A model generated the notes under the pieces. It saw nothing but the letters and a program-made list of their open reading frames with translations, was not told the DNA's origin and made no database searches. Shown one piece after another: positions 49,068-61,011 of a stretch of DNA of 64,000 bases (positions are counted from its first letter, which is position 1; every line of letters starts with the position of its first letter). A program made the position numbers and the translations under genes. Source of the stretch: Vanilla planifolia (Eukaryota > Streptophyta > Magnoliopsida > Asparagales > Orchidaceae); NCBI GenBank assembly GCA_023846275.1, contig CM043875.1, forward strand, positions 7,886,626 to 7,950,625, written 5' to 3'.

Positions 49068-52000
49068 TTGCCAAATGACGACTCTAATGCCAGATTAATT
49101 GTTTTTGACAGTATGGCTGGTACCAGGAGACTTTCCGCTCGTGGAGCAGCTAGAGGCAGACCGGTATCTACTACTCCTACCCCGGAGACGATCCCAGCAT
49201 TGCCAGTTGAGCCAGCCGTGGATCGTTGGATCGATGCCTTCATGCGGTTGCGTCCGCGGAGCTTCAGTGGGTCGGCTGACCCAGCGGTGGCAGATGACTG
49301 GATGGCTCATATGCTTGAGCTATTTGATGCCTTGGGATGTCCATTCGGCAGGAGGGTAGTGCTTGCTGCTCTAGTGTTGGAGGGAGAGGCTGCTACCTGG
49401 TGGAGAGGCCAGCGGCGCGCTATGTTTGGGGAGGCCCAGAACAGTGAGATAGCATGGGATGACTTTGTTGAGGCATTCAGGGAGTGCTACATTCCGGCCT
49501 CGGCCATGGCTCAGTTCAGGAGGGAACTTATACACCTCAGGCAGGGCCAGATGTCAGTGAACGATTACTTATCGAGGTTCACTTATCTGGCGAGGTACGC
49601 CGCAGAGCTGGTACCTTCTGAGGAGCGCAGATGTGAGATGTTCCTGGAGGGACTTCGTCCTATGCTGCAGCGCCAGCTAGTTGTGAGTCGGTTTGCCAGG
49701 TTTCGTGACTTGGTGGAGGCTGCGAGATCCGTTGAGCTTATTGACACCCGGATGGAGGCCCAGAGAGAGACTCACAACAAGAGGAAGGAATTCAGAAATA
49801 TCCAACAAAACAAAAAGGGCAAGAGACACAGAGATCACAGTGGTACTCAGGAGGTCGTGGTCCGGCCACGACCTATTTCTGAGAGACCAGTGCAGCAGAC
49901 AGGTACCCGGACTGGGGGGATTATCTGCTACCATTGTCGACAGCCCGGACACAAGAAGTGCGACTGCCCAGAGTTGAAGAAACAGAGGATCACGGGACCG
50001 GTTGGTTCATCTGGGGGACAGCCCAGGGTATTTGCACTGACTCGGCAGCAGGCTTCAGAGTCACCAGAAGTGATCACAGGTATGCTTCATTTTGGCAACG
50101 TGCAGTGCATGACTTTGTTTGATACTGGTGCATCTCATTCTTTTGTTGCTGAGAGGATCTGGAATCAGATATCAGGATCCAAGGGTTACTTGAAGGAACC
50201 CTTACTGGTTAGACTTCCTGATGGGAAAGAGATTCCCACTGTTCAGAAGATTGACGGATCTATTCTGATTAGTGGACACGAATTCGTGACAGAGTTGATA
50301 TGTGTGCCACTAGCAGAGTTCGACATCATTTTGGGGATGGATTGGTTGTGCCACCATGCAGTGGTTCTGGATTGTTGGGAGAAGAAGGTCAGGATCAGAG
50401 TGCCTGGTTCGGGGGATGTGATATACTTTGGTCTGAACAGGCAGATTCCCCTGATCTCAGTTCTTCAGGCTGGAAGGTTAGTAAGTAAGGGTTGTACTGG
50501 TTGGTTGGCCTATGTGACCGATAGCCAAGCCACCACTACCCCTATGTCAGATATTCCAGTGGTGAGAGATTTTCCTATGGTTTTTCCAGAGGAGTTGCCT
50601 GGATTTCCACCAGCTAGGGAAGTGGAGTTTTCAATTGATTTGGAGGCAGGAGTAGCTCCTATTGCTAGAGCTCCTTACAGGATGGCTCCAGCCGAGCTAG
50701 CAGAGTTGAAGACTCAGTTACAGGACTTATTAGACAAGGGACTCATACGCCCCAGTTGTTCACCTTGGGGTGCCCCTGTCTTATTTGTCAAGAAGAAAGA
50801 TGGTAGTATGAGGCTGTGTGTGGATTATAGGGAATTGAATAAGGTTACTATTCGTAACCGATACCCTTTACCACGCATCGATGATTTGCTGGATCAACTT
50901 CAGGGAGCAGTTGTGTTCTCCAAGATTGACTTACGCTCGGGTTATCACCAGATCCGGATTAGAGATTCTGATGTACCCAAGACAGCATTCCGTACTAGAT
51001 ACGGACATTACGAGTTCACAGTGTTGCCTTTTGGATTGACTAATGCTCCAGCAGTATTTATGAACCTGATGCATCGAGTTTTTCATGCCTTTCTGGATCG
51101 GTTTGTGATCATCTTTATAGATGATATATTGATTTATTCCAGAGATAGGGATACTCATGCAGATCAGTTGAGGACTGTGCTTACAGTGTTGCGGGAGAAT
51201 GAGCTGTATGCAAAATTCTCCAAGTGTTCTTTTTGGCTGGACTCAGTAGCATTCTTAGGACACATTGTCAGTGCGGAGGGCGTGGCTGTTGATCCTAGCA
51301 AGATACGAGCTATTATTGATTGGAAACGGCCATCTTCTGTCACTGAGATCCGGAGTTTCCTTGGTTTGGCTGGATACTATAGGAAATTTGTTCCTCACTT
51401 TTCTAGACTGGCTGCTCCACTAACCCAGTTGACCCGGAAGGGAAAATCTTTTGAGTGGACAGAGAGTTGTGAGAACAGTTTCCTAGAGCTGAAGCAGAGG
51501 CTTAGCACCGCTCCAGTATTGATGTTACCCACACAGGAGAAGCCGTATCAGATGTACACTGATGCTTCACATATAGACTTGGGAGCCGTACTAATGCAGG
51601 ATAACAGAGTTATAGCATATGCTTCGAGGCAACTGAAGGATCATGAGAAGAATTATCCCACTCATGATTTGGAGTTAGCTGCTGTCATTTTTGCCTTGAA
51701 GATATGGAGACATTATTTGTACGGAGTTCCTGTAGATTGCTTCTCTGACCACAAGAGTCTTAAGTATCTGTTCACTCAGAAGGAACTGAACTTGAGGCAG
51801 AGGAGGTGGTTGGAACTGATAAAGGATTACGAGCTGACAATAAACTACTGCGAGGGGAAGGCTAATCCAGTGGCTGATGCCTTGAGCAGACACGCAGTTG
51901 TGCATAATATGTTAGTCTGTGACTCTATACCAGACTTGGATTGGAATGTTGAAAGATGTCAGGAACAGTTGTCTATTCAGAGACTGGTTCACAGACTCAG

Positions 52001-53474
52001 CTCATTGACTATTCGGGCTGACTGGTTATCTGAGATGCGTGACCTTCAGCTTTGTGATGAAGAGCTGAAGGAGAAGATTGAGTTGGCATCGCAGGGATTG
52101 GGAGGAGACTTTGCTCTCAGAGACGACATTTTGACCTTCAGGGGTCGCTGGTGTGTACCATCACATCAGGAGTTCAGGGAGAGGATCCTTCGGGAGGCTC
52201 ACTATGGAACCTTGGCTATGCACCCTGGAGAAGTCAAGATGTACAGGAATTTGAGGAGTGTTTTCTGGTGGAGAGGTTTGAAGACAGATGTTGCTGCCTT
52301 TGTTAGGAAATGCCTTACATGTCAGCAAGTTAAGGCCGAACACCAGAGACCTGGAGGATTGTTACAGAGATTGCCGATTCCGGAGTGGAAATGGGATGAC
52401 ATCACTATGGACTTTGTGACTGGTCTTCCTCGTACCAGACAAGGTTTTGATGCTATTTGGGTCATCGTAGATCGATTGACCAAGTCAGCCCATTTCTTAT
52501 CCATTAAGAAGACGGATTCAGCGGCACAGTTGGCAGAGATATATATTCAGCAGATTGTCAGATTGCATGGGATTCCCCGTTCTATTATTTCTGACAGAGA
52601 CGCCAAATTCACATCACAGTTTTGGAAGAGCTTACACACTGCCATGGGTACACAGTTAAAGTTCAGTACTGCTTATCATCCTCAGACGGATGGACAGTCT
52701 GAGCGGACTATTCGGACCTTGGAGGATTTGCTACGCTTGAGCGTACAAACTTACTCAACAGATTGGACTAGACGATTACCCTTGGTAGAGTTTGTGTACA
52801 ATAACAGCTTCCAGGCGTCGATTGGTATGGCACCTTACGAGGCGTTGTATGGGCGTAGGTGCAGATCTCCTCTTTGTTGGGAGGAGGGTGATTCCAGGAG
52901 AGTGTGGGGACCCCAGATTGTAGAGGAGACCACAGCGGAAGTCAAGTTATTGCAGGACAGATTACGTACTGTGCAAGATCGCCAGAAGAAATATTATGAT
53001 CCTAAGCACAAGGCTGTTGAGTTTTCTGTGGGAGATAGGGTATTCCTGAAGGTCAGTCCTATGCGGGGTCTATTCAGGTTTGGAAAGCCTTCTAAGCTTC
53101 GACCTCGTTACATTGGACCCTATCCTATTCTGGAGAGGATCGGTGAAGTGGCTTACAGGTTGGCACTTCCTGAGCATCTGACTGAGATTCACAATGTATT
53201 CCATGTTTCGAATCTCAAGAAATATGTGCCAGATCCTTCTCATTGCATCAGTGATGATCTTCCTGGTTTACAAGTGGCACCAGATTCTTCTTATGTGGAA
53301 CTACCAGTTCGCATCCTCGAGGAGAGCAGCAGACAGCTGAGGAACAGGTCGTTTCCTATGGTCAAGGTTCTGTGGAATAGACATGACGAAAGGGAGGCAA
53401 CCTGGGAGCTAGAGCAGGATGTTGCTGGAAAATGGCCGGAACTTCTTGCTGAATTTCGAGGGCGAAATTCCTGA
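49068..53474 (+). CDS. T3 gag-pol polyprotein (chromovirus)
   Basis: This is a 1,468-codon open polyprotein with all domains as in T1. It differs from T1/T2 by A179 and T227 in gag, shared with T4, and has Glu at 1418. It uniquely has Asp at 837 where the other three have Gly, five residues after the catalytic D832 of RNase H, in the [12 protein letters not shown] block. A glycine there is widely conserved in RNase H of gypsy elements, so this substitution may weaken the enzyme; that is inference. Otherwise T3 and T4 proteins look identical. Confidence 0.92.
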   Translation: MPNDDSNARLIVFDSMAGTRRLSARGAARGRPVSTTPTPETIPALPVEPAVDRWIDAFMRLRPRSFSGSADPAVADDWMAHMLELFDALGCPFGRRVVLAALVLEGEAATWWRGQRRAMFGEAQNSEIAWDDFVEAFRECYIPASAMAQFRRELIHLRQGQMSVNDYLSRFTYLARYAAELVPSEERRCEMFLEGLRPMLQRQLVVSRFARFRDLVEAARSVELIDTRMEAQRETHNKRKEFRNIQQNKKGKRHRDHSGTQEVVVRPRPISERPVQQTGTRTGGIICYHCRQPGHKKCDCPELKKQRITGPVGSSGGQPRVFALTRQQASESPEVITGMLHFGNVQCMTLFDTGASHSFVAERIWNQISGSKGYLKEPLLVRLPDGKEIPTVQKIDGSILISGHEFVTELICVPLAEFDIILGMDWLCHHAVVLDCWEKKVRIRVPGSGDVIYFGLNRQIPLISVLQAGRLVSKGCTGWLAYVTDSQATTTPMSDIPVVRDFPMVFPEELPGFPPAREVEFSIDLEAGVAPIARAPYRMAPAELAELKTQLQDLLDKGLIRPSCSPWGAPVLFVKKKDGSMRLCVDYRELNKVTIRNRYPLPRIDDLLDQLQGAVVFSKIDLRSGYHQIRIRDSDVPKTAFRTRYGHYEFTVLPFGLTNAPAVFMNLMHRVFHAFLDRFVIIFIDDILIYSRDRDTHADQLRTVLTVLRENELYAKFSKCSFWLDSVAFLGHIVSAEGVAVDPSKIRAIIDWKRPSSVTEIRSFLGLAGYYRKFVPHFSRLAAPLTQLTRKGKSFEWTESCENSFLELKQRLSTAPVLMLPTQEKPYQMYTDASHIDLGAVLMQDNRVIAYASRQLKDHEKNYPTHDLELAAVIFALKIWRHYLYGVPVDCFSDHKSLKYLFTQKELNLRQRRWLELIKDYELTINYCEGKANPVADALSRHAVVHNMLVCDSIPDLDWNVERCQEQLSIQRLVHRLSSLTIRADWLSEMRDLQLCDEELKEKIELASQGLGGDFALRDDILTFRGRWCVPSHQEFRERILREAHYGTLAMHPGEVKMYRNLRSVFWWRGLKTDVAAFVRKCLTCQQVKAEHQRPGGLLQRLPIPEWKWDDITMDFVTGLPRTRQGFDAIWVIVDRLTKSAHFLSIKKTDSAAQLAEIYIQQIVRLHGIPRSIISDRDAKFTSQFWKSLHTAMGTQLKFSTAYHPQTDGQSERTIRTLEDLLRLSVQTYSTDWTRRLPLVEFVYNNSFQASIGMAPYEALYGRRCRSPLCWEEGDSRRVWGPQIVEETTAEVKLLQDRLRTVQDRQKKYYDPKHKAVEFSVGDRVFLKVSPMRGLFRFGKPSKLRPRYIGPYPILERIGEVAYRLALPEHLTEIHNVFHVSNLKKYVPDPSHCISDDLPGLQVAPDSSYVELPVRILEESSRQLRNRSFPMVKVLWNRHDEREATWELEQDVAGKWPELLAEFRGRNS

Positions 53475-53475
53475 T

Positions 53476-53487
53476 AAGGTGGGGAGA
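53476..53487 (+). other. Polypurine tract, T3
   Basis: AAGGTGGGGAGA between the T3 stop codon and the shared LTR. Confidence 0.8.
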
Positions 53488-53488
53488 T

Positions 53489-56476
53489 TGTTATACCCGG
53501 TAAAATTTTATGTATTTGATCTTTAATAAATTAATTGTGGCTTGGATGATTTCGAATCGACAGTAGGATGAGCCAGGAACTCAATTGTAGGCTATTGGAA
53601 TTTCTGAAATCTTTTGGGAATTTTTCGGAGCACCGAGGAATTTTTAATTAATTTTCCCTGTTTAATTAGATTTATTGGATTTTTAGAAATTCGAAAATCC
53701 ATTTAAATTAAACCGGAAATTGGTTTACCGCGCGTGAACCGGACCGGAACGGTTCAGCGGAGGCGGAGACGGTTCGCCGAGTGAGTTTGCGAATGCGTTC
53801 TGATAAGCTGATCGGACGGTCGTGATCGACGGTTGGGATTGAACCGGCTGATCGGGTGCTTACCGTGTCGATAGCGTGTCGACAGCGCGTATCGGGTGCT
53901 TACCGTGTCGGAAGCGTGTCAACGGCGCGTAATGGGTTTCACCGTGTCGGCCAGAAATATAAAACCCTCGCGAAACGATTAGGGTTCGTTCGGCCGACCG
54001 ATAGAGAGAGTTTTTCCGGCGTACGGCGCGTGATTCCGGCGGCCTGGCAAGGGGCTTTTTGTGCCTGGAGATTCACGGGAACGAGGAGAGTCAATTCGTA
54101 CCGGATTCGTTCGGCGAGGAGCTGCGGCGAGCTGCGGACGAAGTTCACCGTCGCCGGCGTCGTTGAGGTAGGAAATTCAGTTTAAATTAGTGATTTAGTA
54201 GAAAATTAAAAGCATGAAATACTTTGCTTAATGAAAACAAGCATGTGGATGAAAATCGGATTTAATTGAATGCTAAATTGTGTCTTTTGCAAATTTCGGA
54301 ATTTCCTGGAAAAATTCCCATTTCGCCGAAAAAAAAAATTTATTGATGCTTAGGAGCATGTTAGGAAATTGTTCTCCTTGATCGCAGTCGCCGGAAATCG
54401 ACGGAAGGATCGTAATGGTCGGCGATGGCGGCGGCTAGGGTTTCGCGGGTTTCGGACCGAGGAAGGAGAAGGGTTTAGATAATATCAAACCTAATTAAGT
54501 AATTAATGATATTTACGCCATTTTATTAGTAATTAAAATTAATCCGATTAACGGATTATTAAGAAATTGGTTCGGCGGTGTCGCGGTTCAGCGCGAGAGT
54601 TCCGAACCGGCAGCGAAAACCGGTTCAGCGGGATTCGGCGCGGACGAACGGCGCGAAAGCCGAACCGGCAGCGAAAACCGGTTCAGCGGGATTCGGCGCG
54701 GACGAACGGCGCGAAAGCCGAACCGGCAGCGAAAACCGGTTCAGCGGGAGTCGGCGCGGACGAACGGCGCGGCGCGGAGGAGAGAGAAGCGGAAGGAAAA
54801 TTCGGAAATTTATTATTAATCCGAATTTTCGGAAATAAAAAGGATAAGCGAAAAATTAAATTCGAAAATTAATCCGAATTTTTGGAAAAAGGATATATGT
54901 GGAATTTAAATTCGGAAATTTATTTCGAATTTCGGAAAATGGATAAAGGGCGGAAATTGAAATTGGAATTTAAAAATTTCCTGAAGTGGGGAAAAATGTT
55001 ATCAGTGATGACAGTACAGCTGGAAACAGTCAGACAAAGATATGGTACACGGATGCTACCAGAACAGTCAGTAATTGACAATTGTGTTGCTTTGATGGCA
55101 ACGGCATGGATTGAGTCAGTTTATTCAGTATTGGCATATTTCATGGATTGGCATATTGGACCGGACTACTATAGACCCTATATGATGTTTTAGGGTAGTT
55201 GTGGTAGGTAACTGTGCGGTTCGGACTTAGCTTCCACAGTATACATGTAGACTGGTATACGCCTTGTTGTACCTGGACACATGTTGCCGAATCTTGGAGT
55301 TAGAGATTGGCAATGACTGTAGGGGCGTGAGCTTCTATGGAAGTTGTTGGTAGAGGACTCCTTGGGACGGTGGCTGAGTCAATCTCTCCTGGTCCATGTG
55401 TGTAGGCCTGCGCGCCTGAGGGTGGCAGGGGTGTCTCGCAGTGGCTAGCCAAGTGTGTAGGCCTGCGCGCCTTAGGGTGGCAGGGGTGTCTCACGTTGGC
55501 TAGAGATTATGTGACTGGATCTGTCTGTAGTCTCCAGGAGATTGATTGACGAGAGACACTGCGGTGTCGGGTGCTTAGGCGCCATGCGTGTTTCGAGATG
55601 GGCGTTCCCACTGGCACGTTGCCTGGTAGCCCAGAGGAGAGCTACTCTGGTGTGACTGGGGTGGCTGTGGTTGGTCGGAGTCTGGGACTGAGAGTGCCTA
55701 TCCACCATACATTGTTATGCTGTATTCCTATATTTTTGCTATTATCCTTCTCTTGCATGTGAGTTTTACTAGCTGTCTTTCCTACTGGGCGTAGCTCATT
55801 CCTGTATTGTATATTTCAGTGGCTCGGCAGACTTGACGCTACCTGATTAGGTGGGATCGTGGTCAGCAGGCTTGTGGAGGATATCTGATTGTGATTGTCT
55901 GAGATATTCTGGTTAGTTGATTGTTGCTGTTGGATGTATTTAATGAGGTTATTATTCTCATATGTCATGTAATATGTGAGGGAAATTCTGACTTATGTTT
56001 CTGGTTGGATAATATTGCACTTGTTGGACTTGGTCTTATTCTTGTAATGTAGTTTCCATTTACTACCCTACCTTATTGTCTTGGAGTATGGTGTGTGGAG
56101 TGCCATATTTTATCTGAGGATGTTATATATCTTTTTGTTTGATGGTGAGGTCATTACATGACTATGGAACTTAACCATGGGGGTTCAGACTTCTAATAGA
56201 CCGGTTCTCCTACCCGTAGGGGTTAGGAGTATTGGGTCTAGTAGGAGTAACATTGCGCGAGTCCATCTGTTAATTCAGGAGTCATGAACCTGATTTGACG
56301 GTGTACCCGGGAGATGGGATCCACATTGTTAAGGGAAGTAGGTGTGTAATGATGTGTTATATCCTATGTTTTCGTAGGCTACTCAGGTTGGTATGGGACG
56401 ATCTGAGCTGTCTATATATAAAAAAAAAAAAAAATTGTATGCCAAAAATCAGCCTAGGAAAAAATGGGGTGTAACA
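53489..56476 (+). repeat. LTR shared by T3 and T4
   Basis: 2,988 bp; it functions by position as the 3' LTR of T3 and the 5' LTR of T4. It has three 58-bp units (54602-54771) and a TATA box at 53957. A polypurine tract lies to its left and a primer binding site to its right, with no flanking host DNA on either side. Confidence 0.9.
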
Positions 56477-56480
56477 ATAG

Positions 56481-56493
56481 TGGTATCAGAGCC
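56481..56493 (+). other. Primer binding site, T4
   Basis: TGGTATCAGAGCC, four bases after the end of the shared LTR. Confidence 0.85.
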
Positions 56494-56590
56494 CTAGGTG
56501 AGGATAACGGGGCTAGACGTGTATAGGGGTTCAACCCAAGGTGGGGAGAACTGTTGATTCTTTTGTATACTATAGTAGTCCATATGCCAA

Positions 56591-59500
56591 TTGCCAAATG
56601 ACGACTCTAATGCCAGATTAATTGTTTTTGACAGTATGGCTGGTACCAGGAGACTTTCCGCTCGTGGAGCAGCTAGAGGCAGACCGGTATCTACTACTCC
56701 TACCCCGGAGACGATCCCAGCATTGCCAGTTGAGCCAGCCGTGGATCGTTGGATCGATGCCTTCATGCGGTTGCGTCCGCGGAGCTTCAGTGGGTCGGCT
56801 GACCCAGCGGTGGCAGATGACTGGATGGCTCATATGCTTGAGCTATTTGATGCCTTGGGATGTCCATTCGGCAGGAGGGTAGTGCTTGCTGCTCTAGTGT
56901 TGGAGGGAGAGGCTGCTACCTGGTGGAGAGGCCAGCGGCGCGCTATGTTTGGGGAGGCCCAGAACAGTGAGATAGCATGGGATGACTTTGTTGAGGCATT
57001 CAGGGAGTGCTACATTCCGGCCTCGGCCATGGCTCAGTTCAGGAGGGAACTTATACACCTCAGGCAGGGCCAGATGTCAGTGAACGATTACTTATCGAGG
57101 TTCACTTATCTGGCGAGGTACGCCGCAGAGCTGGTACCTTCTGAGGAGCGCAGATGTGAGATGTTCCTGGAGGGACTTCGTCCTATGCTGCAGCGCCAGC
57201 TAGTTGTGAGTCGGTTTGCCAGGTTTCGTGACTTGGTGGAGGCTGCGAGATCCGTTGAGCTTATTGACACCCGGATGGAGGCCCAGAGAGAGACTCACAA
57301 CAAGAGGAAGGAATTCAGAAATATCCAACAAAACAAAAAGGGCAAGAGACACAGAGATCACAGTGGTACTCAGGAGGTCGTGGTCCGGCCACGACCTATT
57401 TCTGAGAGACCAGTGCAGCAGACAGGTACCCGGACTGGGGGGATTATCTGCTACCATTGTCGACAGCCCGGACACAAGAAGTGCGACTGCCCAGAGTTGA
57501 AGAAACAGAGGATCACGGGACCGGTTGGTTCATCTGGGGGACAGCCCAGGGTATTTGCACTGACTCGGCAGCAGGCTTCAGAGTCACCAGAAGTGATCAC
57601 AGGTATGCTTCATTTTGGCAACGTGCAGTGCATGACTTTGTTTGATACTGGTGCATCTCATTCTTTTGTTGCTGAGAGGATCTGGAATCAGATATCAGGA
57701 TCCAAGGGTTACTTGAAGGAACCCTTACTGGTTAGACTTCCTGATGGGAAAGAGATTCCCACTGTTCAGAAGATTGACGGATCTATTCTGATTAGTGGAC
57801 ACGAATTCGTGACAGAGTTGATATGTGTGCCACTAGCAGAGTTCGACATCATTTTGGGGATGGATTGGTTGTGCCACCATGCAGTGGTTCTGGATTGTTG
57901 GGAGAAGAAGGTCAGGATCAGAGTGCCTGGTTCGGGGGATGTGATATACTTTGGTCTGAACAGGCAGATTCCCCTGATCTCAGTTCTTCAGGCTGGAAGG
58001 TTAGTAAGTAAGGGTTGTACTGGTTGGTTGGCCTATGTGACCGATAGCCAAGCCACCACTACCCCTATGTCAGATATTCCAGTGGTGAGAGATTTTCCTA
58101 TGGTTTTTCCAGAGGAGTTGCCTGGATTTCCACCAGCTAGGGAAGTGGAGTTTTCAATTGATTTGGAGGCAGGAGTAGCTCCTATTGCTAGAGCTCCTTA
58201 CAGGATGGCTCCAGCCGAGCTAGCAGAGTTGAAGACTCAGTTACAGGACTTATTAGACAAGGGACTCATACGCCCCAGTTGTTCACCTTGGGGTGCCCCT
58301 GTCTTATTTGTCAAGAAGAAAGATGGTAGTATGAGGCTGTGTGTGGATTATAGGGAATTGAATAAGGTTACTATTCGTAACCGATACCCTTTACCACGCA
58401 TCGATGATTTGCTGGATCAACTTCAGGGAGCAGTTGTGTTCTCCAAGATTGACTTACGCTCGGGTTATCACCAGATCCGGATTAGAGATTCTGATGTACC
58501 CAAGACAGCATTCCGTACTAGATACGGACATTACGAGTTCACAGTGTTGCCTTTTGGATTGACTAATGCTCCAGCAGTATTTATGAACCTGATGCATCGA
58601 GTTTTTCATGCCTTTCTGGATCGGTTTGTGATCATCTTTATAGATGATATATTGATTTATTCCAGAGATAGGGATACTCATGCAGATCAGTTGAGGACTG
58701 TGCTTACAGTGTTGCGGGAGAATGAGCTGTATGCAAAATTCTCCAAGTGTTCTTTTTGGCTGGACTCAGTAGCATTCTTAGGACACATTGTCAGTGCGGA
58801 GGGCGTGGCTGTTGATCCTAGCAAGATACGAGCTATTATTGATTGGAAACGGCCATCTTCTGTCACTGAGATCCGGAGTTTCCTTGGTTTGGCTGGATAC
58901 TATAGGAAATTTGTTCCTCACTTTTCTAGACTGGCTGCTCCACTAACCCAGTTGACCCGGAAGGGAAAATCTTTTGAGTGGACAGAGAGTTGTGAGAACA
59001 GTTTCCTAGAGCTGAAGCAGAGGCTTAGCACCGCTCCAGTATTGATGTTACCCACACAGGAGAAGCCGTATCAGATGTACACTGATGCTTCACATATAGG
59101 CTTGGGAGCCGTACTAATGCAGGATAACAGAGTTATAGCATATGCTTCGAGGCAACTGAAGGATCATGAGAAGAATTATCCCACTCATGATTTGGAGTTA
59201 GCTGCTGTCATTTTTGCCTTGAAGATATGGAGACATTATTTGTACGGAGTTCCTGTAGATTGCTTCTCTGACCACAAGAGTCTTAAGTATCTGTTCACTC
59301 AGAAGGAACTGAACTTGAGGCAGAGGAGGTGGTTGGAACTGATAAAGGATTACGAGCTGACAATAAACTACTGCGAGGGGAAGGCTAATCCAGTGGCTGA
59401 TGCCTTGAGCAGACACGCAGTTGTGCATAATATGTTAGTCTGTGACTCTATACCAGACTTGGATTGGAATGTTGAAAGATGTCAGGAACAGTTGTCTATT

Positions 59501-60997
59501 CAGAGACTGGTTCACAGACTCAGCTCATTGACTATTCGGGCTGACTGGTTATCTGAGATGCGTGACCTTCAGCTTTGTGATGAAGAGCTGAAGGAGAAGA
59601 TTGAGTTGGCATCGCAGGGATTGGGAGGAGACTTTGCTCTCAGAGACGACATTTTGACCTTCAGGGGTCGCTGGTGTGTACCATCACATCAGGAGTTCAG
59701 GGAGAGGATCCTTCGGGAGGCTCACTATGGAACCTTGGCTATGCACCCTGGAGAAGTCAAGATGTACAGGAATTTGAGGAGTGTTTTCTGGTGGAGAGGT
59801 TTGAAGACAGATGTTGCTGCCTTTGTTAGGAAATGCCTTACATGTCAGCAAGTTAAGGCCGAACACCAGAGACCTGGAGGATTGTTACAGAGATTGCCGA
59901 TTCCGGAGTGGAAATGGGATGACATCACTATGGACTTTGTGACTGGTCTTCCTCGTACCAGACAAGGTTTTGATGCTATTTGGGTCATCGTAGATCGATT
60001 GACCAAGTCAGCCCATTTCTTATCCATTAAGAAGACGGATTCAGCGGCACAGTTGGCAGAGATATATATTCAGCAGATTGTCAGATTGCATGGGATTCCC
60101 CGTTCTATTATTTCTGACAGAGACGCCAAATTCACATCACAGTTTTGGAAGAGCTTACACACTGCCATGGGTACACAGTTAAAGTTCAGTACTGCTTATC
60201 ATCCTCAGACGGATGGACAGTCTGAGCGGACTATTCGGACCTTGGAGGATTTGCTACGCTTGAGCGTACAAACTTACTCAACAGATTGGACTAGACGATT
60301 ACCCTTGGTAGAGTTTGTGTACAATAACAGCTTCCAGGCGTCGATTGGTATGGCACCTTACGAGGCGTTGTATGGGCGTAGGTGCAGATCTCCTCTTTGT
60401 TGGGAGGAGGGTGATTCCAGGAGAGTGTGGGGACCCCAGATTGTAGAGGAGACCACAGCGGAAGTCAAGTTATTGCAGGACAGATTACGTACTGTGCAAG
60501 ATCGCCAGAAGAAATATTATGATCCTAAGCACAAGGCTGTTGAGTTTTCTGTGGGAGATAGGGTATTCCTGAAGGTCAGTCCTATGCGGGGTCTATTCAG
60601 GTTTGGAAAGCCTTCTAAGCTTCGACCTCGTTACATTGGACCCTATCCTATTCTGGAGAGGATCGGTGAAGTGGCTTACAGGTTGGCACTTCCTGAGCAT
60701 CTGACTGAGATTCACAATGTATTCCATGTTTCGAATCTCAAGAAATATGTGCCAGATCCTTCTCATTGCATCAGTGATGATCTTCCTGGTTTACAAGTGG
60801 CACCAGATTCTTCTTATGTGGAACTACCAGTTCGCATCCTCGAGGAGAGCAGCAGACAGCTGAGGAACAGGTCGTTTCCTATGGTCAAGGTTCTGTGGAA
60901 TAGACATGACGAAAGGGAGGCAACCTGGGAGCTAGAGCAGGATGTTGCTGGAAAATGGCCGGAACTTCTTGCTGAATTTCGAGGGCGAAATTCCTGA
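56591..60997 (+). CDS. T4 gag-pol polyprotein (chromovirus)
   Basis: This is a 1,468-codon open polyprotein with all domains and catalytic residues as described for T1, including G837 in RNase H. It shares A179, T227 and E1418 with T3. With the shared LTR on its left and a nearly complete LTR on its right, this is the copy in the window with the fewest visible defects. Whether it is active depends on methylation and transcription, which sequence cannot show. Confidence 0.93.
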   Translation: MPNDDSNARLIVFDSMAGTRRLSARGAARGRPVSTTPTPETIPALPVEPAVDRWIDAFMRLRPRSFSGSADPAVADDWMAHMLELFDALGCPFGRRVVLAALVLEGEAATWWRGQRRAMFGEAQNSEIAWDDFVEAFRECYIPASAMAQFRRELIHLRQGQMSVNDYLSRFTYLARYAAELVPSEERRCEMFLEGLRPMLQRQLVVSRFARFRDLVEAARSVELIDTRMEAQRETHNKRKEFRNIQQNKKGKRHRDHSGTQEVVVRPRPISERPVQQTGTRTGGIICYHCRQPGHKKCDCPELKKQRITGPVGSSGGQPRVFALTRQQASESPEVITGMLHFGNVQCMTLFDTGASHSFVAERIWNQISGSKGYLKEPLLVRLPDGKEIPTVQKIDGSILISGHEFVTELICVPLAEFDIILGMDWLCHHAVVLDCWEKKVRIRVPGSGDVIYFGLNRQIPLISVLQAGRLVSKGCTGWLAYVTDSQATTTPMSDIPVVRDFPMVFPEELPGFPPAREVEFSIDLEAGVAPIARAPYRMAPAELAELKTQLQDLLDKGLIRPSCSPWGAPVLFVKKKDGSMRLCVDYRELNKVTIRNRYPLPRIDDLLDQLQGAVVFSKIDLRSGYHQIRIRDSDVPKTAFRTRYGHYEFTVLPFGLTNAPAVFMNLMHRVFHAFLDRFVIIFIDDILIYSRDRDTHADQLRTVLTVLRENELYAKFSKCSFWLDSVAFLGHIVSAEGVAVDPSKIRAIIDWKRPSSVTEIRSFLGLAGYYRKFVPHFSRLAAPLTQLTRKGKSFEWTESCENSFLELKQRLSTAPVLMLPTQEKPYQMYTDASHIGLGAVLMQDNRVIAYASRQLKDHEKNYPTHDLELAAVIFALKIWRHYLYGVPVDCFSDHKSLKYLFTQKELNLRQRRWLELIKDYELTINYCEGKANPVADALSRHAVVHNMLVCDSIPDLDWNVERCQEQLSIQRLVHRLSSLTIRADWLSEMRDLQLCDEELKEKIELASQGLGGDFALRDDILTFRGRWCVPSHQEFRERILREAHYGTLAMHPGEVKMYRNLRSVFWWRGLKTDVAAFVRKCLTCQQVKAEHQRPGGLLQRLPIPEWKWDDITMDFVTGLPRTRQGFDAIWVIVDRLTKSAHFLSIKKTDSAAQLAEIYIQQIVRLHGIPRSIISDRDAKFTSQFWKSLHTAMGTQLKFSTAYHPQTDGQSERTIRTLEDLLRLSVQTYSTDWTRRLPLVEFVYNNSFQASIGMAPYEALYGRRCRSPLCWEEGDSRRVWGPQIVEETTAEVKLLQDRLRTVQDRQKKYYDPKHKAVEFSVGDRVFLKVSPMRGLFRFGKPSKLRPRYIGPYPILERIGEVAYRLALPEHLTEIHNVFHVSNLKKYVPDPSHCISDDLPGLQVAPDSSYVELPVRILEESSRQLRNRSFPMVKVLWNRHDEREATWELEQDVAGKWPELLAEFRGRNS

Positions 60998-60998
60998 T

Positions 60999-61010
60999 AA
61001 GGTGGGGAGA
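60999..61010 (+). other. Polypurine tract, T4
   Basis: AAGGTGGGGAGA between the T4 stop codon and its 3' LTR. Confidence 0.8.
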
Positions 61011-61011
61011 T

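Larger units (their letters stand above)
45966..56476 (+). mobile_element. T3: full-length chromovirus (shares its 3' LTR with T4)
   Basis: T3 comprises 5' LTR 45966-48953, primer site 48958-48970, gag-pol 49068-53474, polypurine tract 53476-53487 and 3' LTR 53489-56476. The two LTRs are both 2,988 bp with the same subtype variants (three 58-bp units, GCGAATGCG, GGCCGACC, AAACCTAA, GAGTCAATC) and appear identical or nearly so by eye. The 3' LTR is directly followed by another primer site, so it also serves as the T4 5' LTR. Confidence 0.9.
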
